Origin: Paralvinella palmiformis
Taxonomy: Eukaryota; Annelida; Polychaeta; Terebellida; Alvinellidae
Assembly: GCA_025642065.1 (NCBI GenBank)
Contig: JAODUP010000840.1
Coordinates: 1-64,000 of the forward strand
Length of the DNA: 64,000 nucleotides
Reading direction: 5' to 3'
Of this stretch, positions 1 to 11,139 are shown in pieces. A model generated the notes under the pieces. That model had not been told where the DNA came from. It saw only the letters and a list, made by a program, of their open reading frames with translations, and did not search any database. The number at the start of each line of letters is the position of its first letter. Position 1 is the first letter of the stretch. The translations under genes and the position numbers were made by a program.

Positions 1-270
1 AGAAGGGAAGAGAGAGAGAGGGGGAGAGAGGGAGCGAGAGAGAGGGGAAGAGCGATAGCGAGAGGGGGAGAGACGGAGTGAGGGAGAGAGAAGGGAAGAG
101 AGAGAGGGGGAGGAGAGAGGGAGTGAAAGAGAGGGGAAGAGCGAGAGGGGGAGAGACGGAGTGAGGTAGAGAGAAGGGAAAAAAGAGAGGGGGAGCAGAC
201 AGAGGGAAGGAGAGAGGGAGCGAGAGAGAGGGGAAGAGCGAAGGCGAGAGGGGGAGAGGGAGAGAGAGAT
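1..270. repeat. GA-rich satellite array, copy 1 (truncated by window start)
   Basis: Purine-only tract of GAGAGG/GGGAAGAG blocks with a higher-order period of about 80-97 bp, marked by a recurring GAGACGGAGTGAGG word. It starts before the window. The same array occurs at about 8101-8594 with the same 3' flank. Confidence 0.95.
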
Positions 271-792
271 AACACCAAGCTCGAATGTGATCGCTACTGG
301 CAAACAAATCCCAGAAGTGGATGCATTTAGCACTTGAGATATCAGATAGTGGCCGAAATAAGGAACAACTTAACGAATTATAGAACTAACCCGGGGAGGC
401 AATTGAGGTCATGATATCTCCTGTGAATAAAGTTATATGAGGCTATATCGGTCAATGTTAGTGTACCACATCAACAGAAGAGGTCGATCTTCATCGAAAT
501 AGTTTGTGTCTCAAAAGAAAACCAGACAATTGTTTATCAGTGTAGAATATATAAAACAAACACTATAGAAGGTAGTAGTAGTTAGGCATTCTATTTCTCG
601 TCAAGCAAATCTCGACAGAGATGGCATGAGGCTCTTATTATCTTAGTTATAATCAACTAACAATGGAATACTGATTAATCAGCTTGATGAGAAATATATA
701 TTTAGACATTAAAGGGAGTGTAACAGAGCAGATATATAAATTTATAACTAAAACTTACTTGTTGTAGAGGTAGATTTCTATATCATTTATTC
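271..792 (+). repeat. Flank module of the GA satellite, copy 1
   Basis: About 520 bp following the GA array. It is nearly identical to 8595-9115 (constant offset of about 8324 bp), with only scattered substitutions. A clearly diverged third copy lies at about 31386-31760, again directly after a GA/GATA array. The module ends at an AT/GT tract in the two close copies. No coding potential was seen. Confidence 0.9.

Positions 793-834
<42 letters not shown>
793..834. repeat. (AT)n(GT)n microsatellite
   Basis: Compound AT then GT dinucleotide run at the junction between the satellite flank and repeat alpha. The equivalent junction at 9116-9205 carries the same compound order. Confidence 0.97.
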
Positions 835-836
<2 letters not shown>

Positions 837-1798
837 TTTAGCGTATATTATTAGGAACAGGCACAGAGAATCTCGAACCGTGAATTCAAACTCTGGACGT
901 TTCTTCAGGTAACTGAATCCAGAGTGGCGACTTTTCTTGCTGAGACATGTGTAATGTCTCACCAGTCCCTAAGCCGCCAAGCAAAAACAAAATACGAATC
1001 ACCTACAGTCGTGGAGTTTGGGTGTAGAACACCCAAGTCAGATCACGGCAGTAGTGAGAATGTTTAGCTTAATTATCTAAGCAGCCCTATTTATAGCTAT
1101 TTTTTAATTGCTGTATCTTTCTTCAAAGCAATACTATATAAACCATATAACCCAATTGTCACTGTCTTCAAAGATCAGTTTTTACAACGGGCAGGCGTCA
1201 CGAAGCGACTACTATTAAAACTATTTAGCTTAATTGCTATTAAAAGACTGACATCTATTCCTGAGTCAGGAGTACATGCTTTAAGAGCGTACTGTGTCTG
1301 CTACAGTCATTTAAATGTTGGATAATCAGGCCAAACACTTAAACGGCGTGCTTCAAAAGACACAAATAGTGCACGGAATATACAACTCTAGATCAACTTT
1401 TCTTAGAACGCATGGACCTGGAAACATACAGTCTCCACGCACAGAAAAGGGAACATCTTAACCGCAGCATAATATGCCTTGTGATATTTGCTGGAGGGTC
1501 AAATACCTCATAAACATACAAATCCAATAAATACTATGACCTACTAGTCACTATTATAACAATTTATATCGGCGCTTTAACAGACCGTTATGGCGGAATT
1601 GCCGTTCTATATATTAACATTTTCAAATCAGACATAGTGTCTGCTATACAAACTATAATTATAATATAGGGTTTTATTAATGACAAGGAGACTAAAGTTA
1701 GCCTTGAATGTCATAGTACAGACTGGACATAAGTGGACCAAGAAAAGATAATTATATTCCCACAAACAACTACGGTGAATTATATATACAACTATGTT
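835..1798 (+). repeat. Repeat alpha, copy 1 (head plus one body subunit)
   Basis: Starts with TTTTAG and the shared leader (…AGGCACAGAGAATCTCG in better copies), then a head of about 400 bp and one body subunit (CCTGAGTCAGGAGTAC near 1260). It ends where an AT run begins. Compared with the copies at 55.6 and 61.9 kb, which have two body subunits, this copy has lost about one subunit through a junction near 1255. The head keeps the two short palindromes seen in the other copies. I know of no named family that matches; a non-autonomous DNA transposon or Helitron-like element is one possibility. Confidence 0.85.
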
Positions 1799-1800
1799 TG

Positions 1801-1838
<38 letters not shown>
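1799..1838. repeat. (AT)n microsatellite
   Basis: Dinucleotide AT run terminating alpha copy 1. Confidence 0.97.
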
Positions 1839-1840
<2 letters not shown>

Positions 1841-2580
1841 TACATACACGGCTCGACAATGACAGAAATGATTTATTCATGATAACATATTATTCATTCA
1901 CTACATTATGTCAACTATATACATATGAATGAACGTGTTAAATCCTAACAGAGAGTAATATACTACCTTCATATAAGATTCCTTCCCTTGTTTGTATTTC
2001 GTATTGGTTATTGTTACTTCCTATCTTCTCATATTAATATCAATTCCTTACAGTGACTTCAGAACGGTGCAGCTAATATAGCGACAAATAATTGAAAATC
2101 TGATCGTATCACCTCAATTCTATACAAAAAAAAACTTGGCCACCGCCGAGAGACAGCCATTTTAAATATGAACATCGTATAATCTATCAATGACAGTATA
2201 AATGGGGAGTGAATAAGTAAGTAAGTATGAAAGTTGTTTATTTGGATCTTGATGGGGCAGTGACTCGTCTCTCATGCAGAACAATGTTTGTAGCCTCTAA
2301 GCCATTAGGGCGCTCGCAAGTACAAAGCGAAATTTCTGTCCACAAGCTATCCGTCAAACAAAAGTCATCCGGTCATAAACGATGCGTTACGAGTTACAGG
2401 AAGATATCAAAAGCCAGTCATCTCAGGAAATGTTTGGATTTATTCATATCAATAGATAGTATTAGTAGATGAATTAAATAAACATTTAACTAGCTGCACC
2501 TGAATGGACAGGATGTGCCAGCGAAGGGAGAGCCGAGCCAAGGGTATGAGGGTTTCAGTTACCCAAATCGTTTATAGCTG
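1839..2580. other. Unassigned AT-rich stretch
   Basis: About 740 bp with no recognised gene or repeat. The short ATG-started frame at 2227-2472 (81 codons) has no motif I recognise and stops are frequent around it, so it is treated as chance. Confidence 0.6.
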
Positions 2581-2583
2581 TAG

Positions 2584-2913
2584 GAATATCCAGCAATAGA
2601 CGTCACTCCCACTCTGCAGAAGCCCTATGAAGTCATACCCCCAACCCGAATACCTCTTCTTCAGCATGATAAGCGCACAGCCTATCATTCAACAGTGTAT
2701 AATCCAGAAAGCCCCAGTTCGGCTGCCTGTGGATGGCGATGGATAAGGCACACTGACCTGTGGAATGTCTTCTAGATGACGCTTCCATCAATTGCTGACA
2801 CTTGCCAACAACTCAATGAGTGTAGATGCAAGACTGAAGGTCATGGTACATGCAATTGCGATCAGTTTGGCTTGCAATGGTCTGCACTGTGTGGCTGCAG
2901 GTGTGAACATTAG
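2584..2913 (+). pseudogene. Fossil of Cys-rich C-terminal protein segment (mobile-element-associated type)
   Basis: A single frame from 2584 to the TAG at 2911-2913 is interrupted by only one stop, a TAG at 2773-2775 that is probably a mutated Trp codon. It reads in order VIPPTR, then LLQHDKRTAYHS, then a CGWRW motif around 2735, then MTLPSIADTCQQLNECRCK, then CNCDQFGLQW and ALCGCRCEH. From memory, this order (PPT near the start, an aromatic-rich middle with GW, a TLP-type linker, then a C-x-C cluster ending in C-x-C) is found at the C-terminus of a large family of uncharacterised animal proteins often found as multicopy, possibly mobile, sequences. A Trp in GLQW where the family usually has Cys, and the lack of an upstream open frame, indicate decay. 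The protein's function is unknown. The alternative is chance, but a 110-codon frame with one stop plus an ordered motif series argues against it. Confidence 0.55.
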
Positions 2914-3404
2914 TGTGCATAGGTTGCATGTAAAATTCTTAATTTGCAGTGGCGTACACTTATGGTTTATGGCTTACAGGCGAATGATGTACTGAACGTC
3001 ATTACATTTGATAGTGTAACTCAACCAGTGATGATAGCAGGTGTTTTGAAGAGTGGTGATCACTTGGTTAGTATGTACGTCTTTCTTATGATACTCATTA
3101 AATAATTGCAACAGGCTTCTGAGACATTTTGGAGTTACATGTTTGATTTCAGCATGTTATGAAACCCATGGATCATTCCATTCGCTCCACAAGATCAGAT
3201 TTTATGCCGTTAAGGGTTTTTATCTTGAGACTGACTGTCCTCTTTTTAATTCGCCACCGGGCCTTTCTTCACGATATAACCAGACAACTAATTAAAATCG
3301 TAAGTTTAAAAAAACTGTTTATCTCTTACACTCAACAAGGACTGGTCTAATTATTTTACCCACCACAATAGCATGTATGATGGTGGGTTTATTCGTTTAT
3401 CCTC
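2914..3404. other. Unassigned stretch
   Basis: About 490 bp between the Cys-rich fossil and composite copy A. The 63-codon frame at 3159-3350 has no recognisable motif. Nothing supportable was seen. Confidence 0.6.
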
Positions 3405-3545
3405 CCTCAACACGTGGGACATATTACCAATTTGAAGTGGCATCCAACAAACACAAGTATCAGCCGGATTCGGACCAACTACCTGAAGATTTGCGATGCA
3501 CTACTTAAACTACTTAATATGATATACCGTATAACGCAAACATCA
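3405..3545 (-). mobile_element. tRNA-derived SINE type 2 remnant (5' border of composite copy A)
   Basis: On the minus strand, a degraded B-box-like TCCGAATCCGGCTGATAC and tRNA-like head correspond to the better copies at 20.02-20.20 and 43.90-44.06 kb. It occupies the same position, in the same antisense orientation, relative to the endonuclease-like segment as in copies B and C, and in mirror image in copy D. Confidence 0.6.
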
Positions 3546-5338
3546 TGGTCAGTTCTTTTAAATTATATATTTTTAAGCAAACATATAATCAGGCTTCAGG
3601 ATACTTGAATCTATCTCTTTTTCCGATTAAGAAACAGTTATTCACTTATACTGAAGCTATTTACAACCGTTTACAGATTTATTTTTAGCACTAAAAAGAT
3701 TATCCAAAATGTAACACTTGTGTACTATTGCACTGGAGTGGATTGATTATCTTTGGGATCAACAACAGATAATAACATTTCGCTATTCATATGGCGTTAT
3801 TGCCAATATGACACGTACACAAACACAAATGAGAGGAAGAATTATATTCGATAAAGCGGATGGTGTATGAAATATTGGCAAATTACCTCTAAGTACGGCA
3901 ACGAAGTCAGTGATGATGATTGTCACGACAATCTCTTTAAATACCTTAATCGGAGAATAAAATATGACCATAATAACGATTAGAGATTTAAAGGCTAATG
4001 TCGATAATATTATATCGACTGAACTGTACTGAGAATGGCTAAGTAAAGAAAACTGGGTGCAGCTAATATGATCAAGTTAATCGTCTGCTAAAAACATTTA
4101 TTGATTCTTGTTTAATCGGCACGTGCTAAATCGAATCAATAACACATCTCGCAATTGATATAGGGTAACCGTAGTACGTTTCCTGTAACCGATGTTGTAA
4201 CATAGACATTTTCTATAAAAAAAATTAATTCGGATCGGATCAGAATGGTATTATAATGGCTTCGGAAAACATATTTATTATATTCGTTTCTCAGTGCCCT
4301 ACTCTTTACTTCAACTTTGTACCCATTATCTTCTCTAGATGTCCAATCAATGAAGATTGATAAACAAACATAGATGTTTCAAGAGGATGATTTCATTTCG
4401 AAGACCTCTAGATATAGTATACATCGAAGAGATAGCATCTTGTTTCACGATTCATCAATACATGCGTATCGTTCACCTTTATTCGCGCGACAAATATCCG
4501 GTAGTTTCGCAGGCAGCAATATGTTTCAATAGAATGAACCGTACATATGTTTCTACTGCTGCGAAAATCCTATTCTTGGTCCTACATGTTCTGTGAGGTC
4601 ATTTGGTAACGAAATACAGACGAGGCATAAGCCTTGTTGTTGCTAATGACAACACTTACAAACACGTGCCAGTCTCAAGTACTTAAATCAATTCAATGTC
4701 GCAATTTTACGTCCTATTTTTTCAAGCTTCATTCGCAACGAATGATTTTTTTCCAACAGTCAATTAGCATTAATGTCAGTAATACTGAGTGTCAATATTA
4801 TCTGTGTTACGTTCAGTATTTGAATTAGATCAACAATCTATGTTACAACGGTTAAAGAAAACATGTGATTAAGCGCTGATCTTCAATATGGAAGAATTAA
4901 TATTATCGAATTTGATCTAGTTTTGTAGTTGTGAAAAAGTTGCAATATCATTTTCTTTGTTAATATATCATTTCATTAATGTGTGGAGTTATTATCAAAT
5001 CTACCAAAATAATTTCAATCAAAGCTAAATTTAGTATCAGTTCAGCATTAAACAATAAATATAAGTCACGTATTACATGCTTTCAAAATGACAAAACTTC
5101 AGTCAGAATGTGGTTAAGCCGAATCTGCTAAACCACGAGGTATTGATGTGAGAGCTAAGTGGAATAAAATACATCTGACGTTAGAAGTAGGATTATCCGT
5201 ATAGTCGATTGATTGATGTGCAACAGTGTACTAGCACTGAACCAGCTGTTATGGCCTTGAATTGAAGATACACTCAAATAAATGTATAGAGATGGCTGAA
5301 GTGAAGAATTCAATACATTTAACACAGTTCCTATTAGC
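3546..5338 (+). mobile_element. Composite repeat copy A with endonuclease-like segment
   Basis: Aligns by eye along its length to 20.2-21.87 kb (B), 44.1-46.13 kb (C) and the reverse complement of 36.41-38.25 kb (D). Landmarks are an ACACAAACACAAAT block near 3817, a CAATCTCTTTAAATACC block near 3929, the segment at about 3974-4000 corresponding to IGDLNANV in other copies (here decayed), CAGAATGGTA near 4241, and a late block at about 4640-4800. The GDLNA motif matches the GD(F/L)NA motif of exonuclease-endonuclease-phosphatase domains of non-LTR retrotransposons. Multiple stops and frameshifts are present, so it cannot be functional. The reverse transcriptase is not visible, so this may be a 5' or non-autonomous fragment. 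Confidence 0.7.
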
Positions 5339-5341
5339 ATA

Positions 5342-5397
<56 letters not shown>
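5339..5397. repeat. (AT)n microsatellite at 3' end of composite copy A
   Basis: AT dinucleotide run at the same relative position as the runs ending copies B (21872), C (46130) and D (36350-36410). Confidence 0.97.
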
Positions 5398-5398
<1 letters not shown>

Positions 5399-5968
5399 GT
5401 TAGTCGTACTTGAATAGAATGAACCACTTATATGTTTGAAATGGTTCTGGTTTCATCAGATGGCTTTGCTATATGACCCATAAACAAATATAGTCAGATA
5501 ATAATTTTGGTCGATCAGAATGTTCTACCTAAACATGGTTAGATAGCTGATGGGCAGAGAATTGTAACCATCAAAACCATATTATTATTTGGACCGATCA
5601 AGATTAGGATAGTCTTTTTAAACATATTTACAGTATTTTCCCACGTTGATAAATTAAAAATGTTCCCATAATAAGAAAGTATGTGTTTTATTGGCTTAGA
5701 TCATTTTTAGAAAATAAAACAAATTTCTTACTCGTGGTCATGCTTTGCGAGATATAGGATATTCGAATCCCGGTAGTGGGACTATAGTAGGAGGTGTGAT
5801 TCATGCAATCAGGTGACTGGCAAGGTTTTTTCCATCGAATATGTCATTTATTGTAAATTTTAAATTTATTTATAATTAGTTCCCATGGTGAAGCAGTCAA
5901 TTACAGATCATATACGTCTCCCTCATTTAAGGTAGTTATGACCAAAAAAATTACTGCCATTTCGGCCG
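5398..5968. other. Mostly unassigned; weak B-box-like segment
   Basis: No gene seen. Around 5765-5785 a TATTCGAATCCCGG word resembles a tRNA B box and could mark another decayed tRNA-derived SINE, but no convincing A box or tail was found. Confidence in that reading is low. Confidence 0.4.
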
Positions 5969-6078
5969 ATATTATTATTATTATTATTATTTTATTGTTG
6001 TTGTTGTTGTTGTTGTTGTTGTCGTTGTTGTTTTTGTTATATTATTATTATTATTATTATTATCATCATCATCATCAT
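5969..6078. repeat. Compound trinucleotide array (ATT)n(GTT)n(ATT)n(ATC)n
   Basis: Consecutive trinucleotide blocks that change phase from ATT to GTT, back to ATT, then ATC. Confidence 0.97.
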
Positions 6079-6369
6079 TACAATGAAAATAATTATGGTT
6101 AAGCAGGTTGCCTTAACAATTATAAAATGTTATGACAGATCTTATATGTTATATACTTACAGACTAATTAGTGGATGTTTGATCATGTTAAGTCAGAATT
6201 AAGACTCATTAAATTGAAGTGAAACACTAATCAATTAACATTAGCATGAATTCATAAATGCCAGGTACTTTACTAAATACTTAACCGAATAAAGTCAAAT
6301 GTGTATGTAAGTGTTTGAACAAGTTTTACCAAATACAAAGTAGAGTAGTAGTATTAGTATTATTAGCAT

Positions 6370-6482
6370 AAGTTGTAGTAGTTGTAACAGTAGTAGTTGT
6401 AGTAGTAGTAGAAGTGGTAGTAGTAGTAGAAGTGGTAATAGTAGTAGAAATAGTAGTAGTAGTAGAAGTAGTAATAGTAGTA

Positions 6483-6518
<36 letters not shown>

Positions 6519-6519
6519 A

Positions 6520-6576
<57 letters not shown>

Positions 6577-6605
6577 AAGTACTAGTAGTAGTAGTAGTAG
6601 TAGTT
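6370..6605. repeat. (GTA)n trinucleotide array
   Basis: About 235 bp of TAG/GTA repeats with scattered GAA and GTG variants. It produces Val-rich (plus) and Thr-rich (minus) frames that are artefacts of the repeat. Confidence 0.97.
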
Positions 6606-6744
6606 AGAGTAGAACGCATGATAATAAACGTATGATGTGAATTACAGGTTTTTAAAGATACTGACGTAAATTTCATATTACATTTTTTTAGCTTAATCAG
6701 ACCAATTATTTGGTAAAGTACTGTGCTGCATATCTCCGAAATAT

Positions 6745-6898
6745 CAATGTTACTACCTCTGGGGTGACCTCTCTGATCATATTATTTGCACAAAACAGCC
6801 CATCAACCATTACGTTCCAAGTGTGCTCGAAGTTAAATAAATAAACACTCGAAGTTAAATAAATACCTTACTCATCCACTCATTCACTCATTACACAA
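6745..6898 (+). mobile_element. Possible SINE-like repeat with (TCAT)n tail
   Basis: Shares its 3' end with 29935-30085: a GAAGTTAAATAAATACC-type word followed by a TCAT/TCAC tetranucleotide tail. A short direct duplication CACTCGAAGTTAAATAAATA occurs just before the tail. The 5' portion has a weak GGTGACCT…GTTCCAAGTG reading. The class is uncertain; a tRNA-derived SINE is possible. Confidence 0.45.
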
Positions 6899-7129
6899 CT
6901 TAGTAAGCAATATGGAGTATAACAACGCAACAACACTTTATGTGCAATACTTCTGCAGCTAAGGAATTGCTCAATCATACATATAACTGGGTGAAAATGC
7001 ATTTAATAATATTAATGTGTGACGATAGTTTTTTTAGAAAACTGACCTGAATGATGAAGTAAAACAAGAGTATTTTAAACTATAGTAGTTTTTATAAATT
7101 GACATAAATAGTTTATGTTCCATGTGATA

Positions 7130-8090
7130 TTCTATGTGGTATTGGGCCCTATTATTGCACAATAATATATTCTATGGTGACAACTGTAGCTAGAACCGTA
7201 ACTATTTCAAGGAGCGGCTTAATTCGAGTGACAAGTATGATATTATAATAATGATCAGGGATTTAAATGGTGATAATACTTGTAAGTTACTAACTCTTGT
7301 AGACTGGAAATGACTAAAATAATGGTATTTAAAATGATTAAGCTAAATACCAACCTGATGAAAAGCAGAAAATTGGTCGAACACGAGGGAAGAAAGATTT
7401 ACCAATCATTAGAAAATGTGCAATCGGAAATTGGAAGAGAATATAAATTATTTGAGTCTGGTTGTACACCACATTTGCTGCTCAATGAAATAGAGGAACT
7501 TGGTGTAATTAAACTAATTACCTAACGTTTTGTGGTGTTTATACCTAATAGTAATAGGAACCAGGTTGTCACACTTCCTACCCACTTCGTGGTTTCTATA
7601 AGATAAAGATATATACATACGACTACCACGAACATCAAAGATATTTGTTATTTGAGAAAGAAAGTCAATTCTTAGCAAACGACTCAGTTTTCTTCGTACC
7701 CATGTACATAACCTTCTCTAATTCCCAATAAGTCCAGTAAGCTATTTATTTATTTTGTACTGCAAAGAAATGGTTCCGGGTTATATTTCAGGTGTCCTAA
7801 TATAATCTAAGTGTTTTAAGTCATTTCTTAGTAAATGATTATCAGTTTTCTTCATACCTGTGTGTATATAACCTTCTATAATTCCGAATCAGTCCAGATT
7901 AATTTAAATTAATTTGCCGATCCAATGCTATTTGTTTATTTTGTATTGCAAGAATCAGTGATGATGGAGCGAGGAAAATATATATAGATATATATATATA
8001 GAGGAGAAAGATAAAGAGAGGGAGAGAGAAATAGAGGAAAAGGGGAGAAACAGAAATCAAGACAGAGAGAGGATAAAGATACAACAATAG
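7130..8090 (+). mobile_element. Composite repeat copy E1, endonuclease-like part
   Basis: Homologous to 30530-31010. A GGTGACAACTG block near 7170, then AGGAGCGGCTTAATTCGAGTGACAAG, then ATGATCAGGGATTTAAATGG (decayed from the IIIGDLNAEV reading in E2) are followed by a run matching TACCTGTGTATATAACCTTC near 7855. It then passes into an AT/GA-rich tract and the GA satellite, as E2 does. Relative to E2 it carries about 170 extra bases (about 7320-7495). The coding frame is broken. Confidence 0.65.
7310..7525 (+). CDS. Small ORF inside the E1-specific insertion (hypothetical, probably not a gene)
   Basis: 71-codon ATG frame, charged and amphipathic, ending in EELGVIKLIT. Most of it lies in the segment that E1 has and E2 lacks, while its last codons continue into shared repeat sequence. 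I do not recognise a family and see no promoter or splice signals. It may be the remnant of a coding segment of the ancestral element that E2 deleted, or chance. Confidence 0.15.
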   Translation: MTKIMVFKMIKLNTNLMKSRKLVEHEGRKIYQSLENVQSEIGREYKLFESGCTPHLLLNEIEELGVIKLIT

Positions 8091-8100
8091 TTAGGGGGTT

Positions 8101-8594
8101 GATAGAGAGGGGGAGAGACGGAGTGAGGGAGAGAGAAGGGAAGAGAGAGAGAGGGGGAGAGAAAGAGCGAGAGAGAGGGGAAGAGCGATAGCGAGAGGGG
8201 GAGTGACGGAGTGAGGGAGAGATAAGGGAAGAGAGAGAGGGGGAGACAGAGGGGAGGAGAGAGGCAGTGAGAGAGAGGGGAAGAGCGATAGCGAGAGGGA
8301 GAGAGACAGAGTGAGGGAGAGAGAAGGGAAGAGAGAGAGAGGGGGAGAGAGGGAGCGAGAGAGAGGGGAAGAGCGATAGCGAGAGGGGGAGAGACGGAGT
8401 GAGGGAGAGAGAAGGGAAGAGAGAGAGGGGGAGGAGAGAGGGAGTGAAAGAGAGGGGAAGAGCGAGAGGGAGAGAGACGGAGTAAGGTAGAGAGAAGGGA
8501 AGAAAGAGAGGGGGAGGAGACAGGGGGAGGAGAGAGGGAGCGAGAGAGAGGGGAAGAGCGTAGGCGAGAGGGGAGAGGGAGAGAGAGAGAGAGA
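8101..8594. repeat. GA-rich satellite array, copy 2
   Basis: About 490 bp of purine-only repeat. The marker word GAGACGGAGTGAGG or variants recurs near 8113, 8206, 8304, 8393 and 8476, giving periods of about 82-97 bp. Long Ser/Pro/Leu-rich minus-strand frames (up to 240 codons) are translations of this tract and not genes. Confidence 0.95.
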
Positions 8595-9115
8595 TAACAC
8601 CAAGCTCGAATGTGATCGCTACTGGCAAACAAATCCCAGAAGTGGATGCATTTAGCACTTGAGATATCAGATAGTGGCCGAAATAAGGAACAACTTAACG
8701 AATTATAGAACTAACCCGGGGAGGCAATTGAGGTCATGATATCTCCTGTGAATAAAGTTATATGAGGCTATATCGGTCAAAGTTAGTGTACCACATCAAC
8801 AGAAGAGGTCGATCTTCATCGAAATAATTTGGGTCACAAAAGAAAACCAGACAATTGTTTATCAGTGTAGAATATATAAAACAAACACTATAGAACGTAG
8901 TAGTAGTTAGGCATTCTATTTCTCGTCATGCAGATCTCGACAGAGATGGCATGAGGCTCTTATTATCTTAGTTATAATCAACTAACAATGGAATACTGAT
9001 TAATCAGCTTGATGAGAAATATATATTTAGACATTAAAGGGAGTGTAACAGAGCAGATATATAAATGTATAACTAAAACTTACTTGTTGTAGAGGTAGAT
9101 TTCTATATCATTTAT
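8595..9115 (+). repeat. Flank module of the GA satellite, copy 2
   Basis: Near-identical duplicate of 271-792, starting TAACACCAAGCTCG. It ends at an AT/GT tract and is followed here by repeat beta rather than alpha. Confidence 0.9.
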
Positions 9116-9117
9116 TC

Positions 9118-9191
<74 letters not shown>

Positions 9192-9215
9192 TTGTGTGTG
9201 TTTTTTTAAGGGTAT
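9116..9215. repeat. (AT)n(GT)n microsatellite
   Basis: Compound AT then GT run with a short ATTG interruption, ending in a poly-T and AAGG before the beta leader. Confidence 0.95.
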
Positions 9216-9682
9216 ATAGTAACAGGCAACAGGCACAGAACATCAACATATCTAAACATACTTCGAGACCAACCTCCATAAATCTATATACAACTATACA
9301 TATATTAATCTAAAAATAAAATGTTCTATACCTCCACATATTAATAGATGTATGCATATACCTATGCATGTGTCTGGTCTACTCATCAGCCTGTGGGAAC
9401 CAGCTAATCCACTTTTCGTACTCGACAAATATGTCACGCCCATAGGAAAGCGGCTATATGCAGGCTACGTACAAAAAGCGGAAGCACGTAAAAACATACC
9501 ATTTGATACCATAGCTCAGAGCAAACAACACGTGCGTGTGGTTCAATGGTGACTTGCTACATACATATCATAACTATTTTGACACCACAGTTTACATTCA
9601 TCAGTAATTTTCTGTGGTCCAAAAGAAACCTGTTATAAAACATTTCGACACCTCAGATCCTGACCTCAGTTTTATTCTGGGT
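9216..9682 (+). repeat. Repeat beta, copy 1
   Basis: Leader ACAGGCACAGAACATC, then about 450 bp shared with 24950-25470, 33330-33800 and 57296-57720, ending at GGGTTCG just before a GT run. A 66-codon frame (9352-9552; SLWEPANPLF, YVTPIGKRLYAGYVQ, DTIAQSKQHVRVVQW) is also open in the 33.4-kb copy with five or so differences, but it is broken at 25 and 57 kb. Homology to any named family is not recognised. Confidence 0.85.

Positions 9683-9762
<80 letters not shown>
9683..9762. repeat. (GT)n microsatellite
   Basis: Uninterrupted GT run of about 80 bp directly after beta. Confidence 0.98.
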
Positions 9763-9763
<1 letters not shown>

Positions 9764-11130
9764 ATATGGCATACATATTCCCATCTGAGTACAGAAAGAG
9801 CTATATTCCCGAATGTTTGTATAACACTTTACAAATGTTGTCTACCCAATGATGGATGCCAGCTCTATTTTCAGCTCCGTAAATAATCCATCAACTGTAA
9901 TAAGTTAAAAATTATTCCCCCATAATGCGCAGATCTCACTGTCTGATGGTGTTTTCAACACGGGAAAAACAATTATAGTGTAGTCGCCTTTCAACACACA
10001 TTTTGCAAAGCTAGCTTACCTGATCACAATACCGCGTGCCTCTGATTGGGTAGCAATTCACATGATATCACAACATGTTAATATCACACCTGAACTAGGA
10101 TATTGAAGAAAGTAATAAATCTAGTTGACAACATCGTCTCCACCACCGTCTCTAATAGTTTAATAATTATGTTAATCAACGTGTACGTTCTTTTTTAATG
10201 AATTAACCACATTACGGATGTCATCATTCCTCTAATTTAATAGTAATACAAAACCGTTTAATAATGTTATCAGTCAGCGAGTTTTTTTATGCAAAAAGGC
10301 CTTTGAAATATAATAAATGCTTGTCATATCTGACTTGTCTCATTGAATACATCAAGATGGCAAACATTACACACCAACATCCATATATTTGATTTTAATT
10401 GTGTTTTTTTACATACAATATGTCATAGTTTAATATTTGCTGAGCAACAACAAATAAAATATTTTAAATGAACTACAATGAAATATTGAAAGCATAAGGA
10501 ATAGTATAGACATAAGATATTCAAATATGAAGACCAGATGTTTTTTTGTTCAATAATTGTTATATCATATTTATGTCATCATATCAAAATTATCATTTAA
10601 TATCGTCTACTGTTATATCTATATCGTTATAACGTTTCACTTACTTTGATATCAGAGACATTAGGGCTTCGTATTTATAATCGTATCAAATATACTCTGA
10701 TTACGCTGTGTACAATCGTATGACAATAGTTAGTATATCTCGTCTCTTATCACATGACAGCTGCCATTGCAACGCACCATCATATGATATATAGCCATCA
10801 TAATTTCAAACTTAGCTAAAGGTATTCAAAAGTCACGTGATCGGGCATTAAGTAGTGTCACATGACTGACAGCATGGCGCCGATGTGTCGAGATAGCCAC
10901 ATCACAACAAAACATCAATCGCTTTTGCATAACGGAATGTAATATTGCTGAGATCCAGGACATTTTTCCACAACAACGTTACTTATAGGAGTGATCCATG
11001 TGAAACATTAAATCTTTATGTTAAGTAGATATTCCGTGGATTTATTCTGACATCCCAAAGCACAAAACATTATATATATCACGTTATTGGATCTGGATCT
11101 AGAAAACATACTCTAGAACATAGTCTGATA
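9763..11130. other. Unassigned AT-rich region
   Basis: About 1.4 kb with no supportable gene. It contains several CACGTGA/TCACATGA words (near 10740-10870) reminiscent of similar words at 35.7-35.9 and 46.8-47.0 kb, suggesting older shared repeat sequence, but I could not align these convincingly. Confidence 0.5.
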
Positions 11131-11139
11131 TCTAGAACG

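Noticed and set aside
7936..8658. Minus-strand frames of 170-240 codons rich in Leu/Ser/Pro
   Set aside because: They are translations of the purine-only satellite array in all three frames, with no conserved domain.
9365..9470. CTGATGAG on the minus strand of repeat beta, with a nearby CGAAA, suggesting a hammerhead ribozyme
   Set aside because: The core elements are not in the required order with paired stems and a cleavage triplet; the nearest downstream CGAA lies more than 100 nt away and lacks the fourth A.
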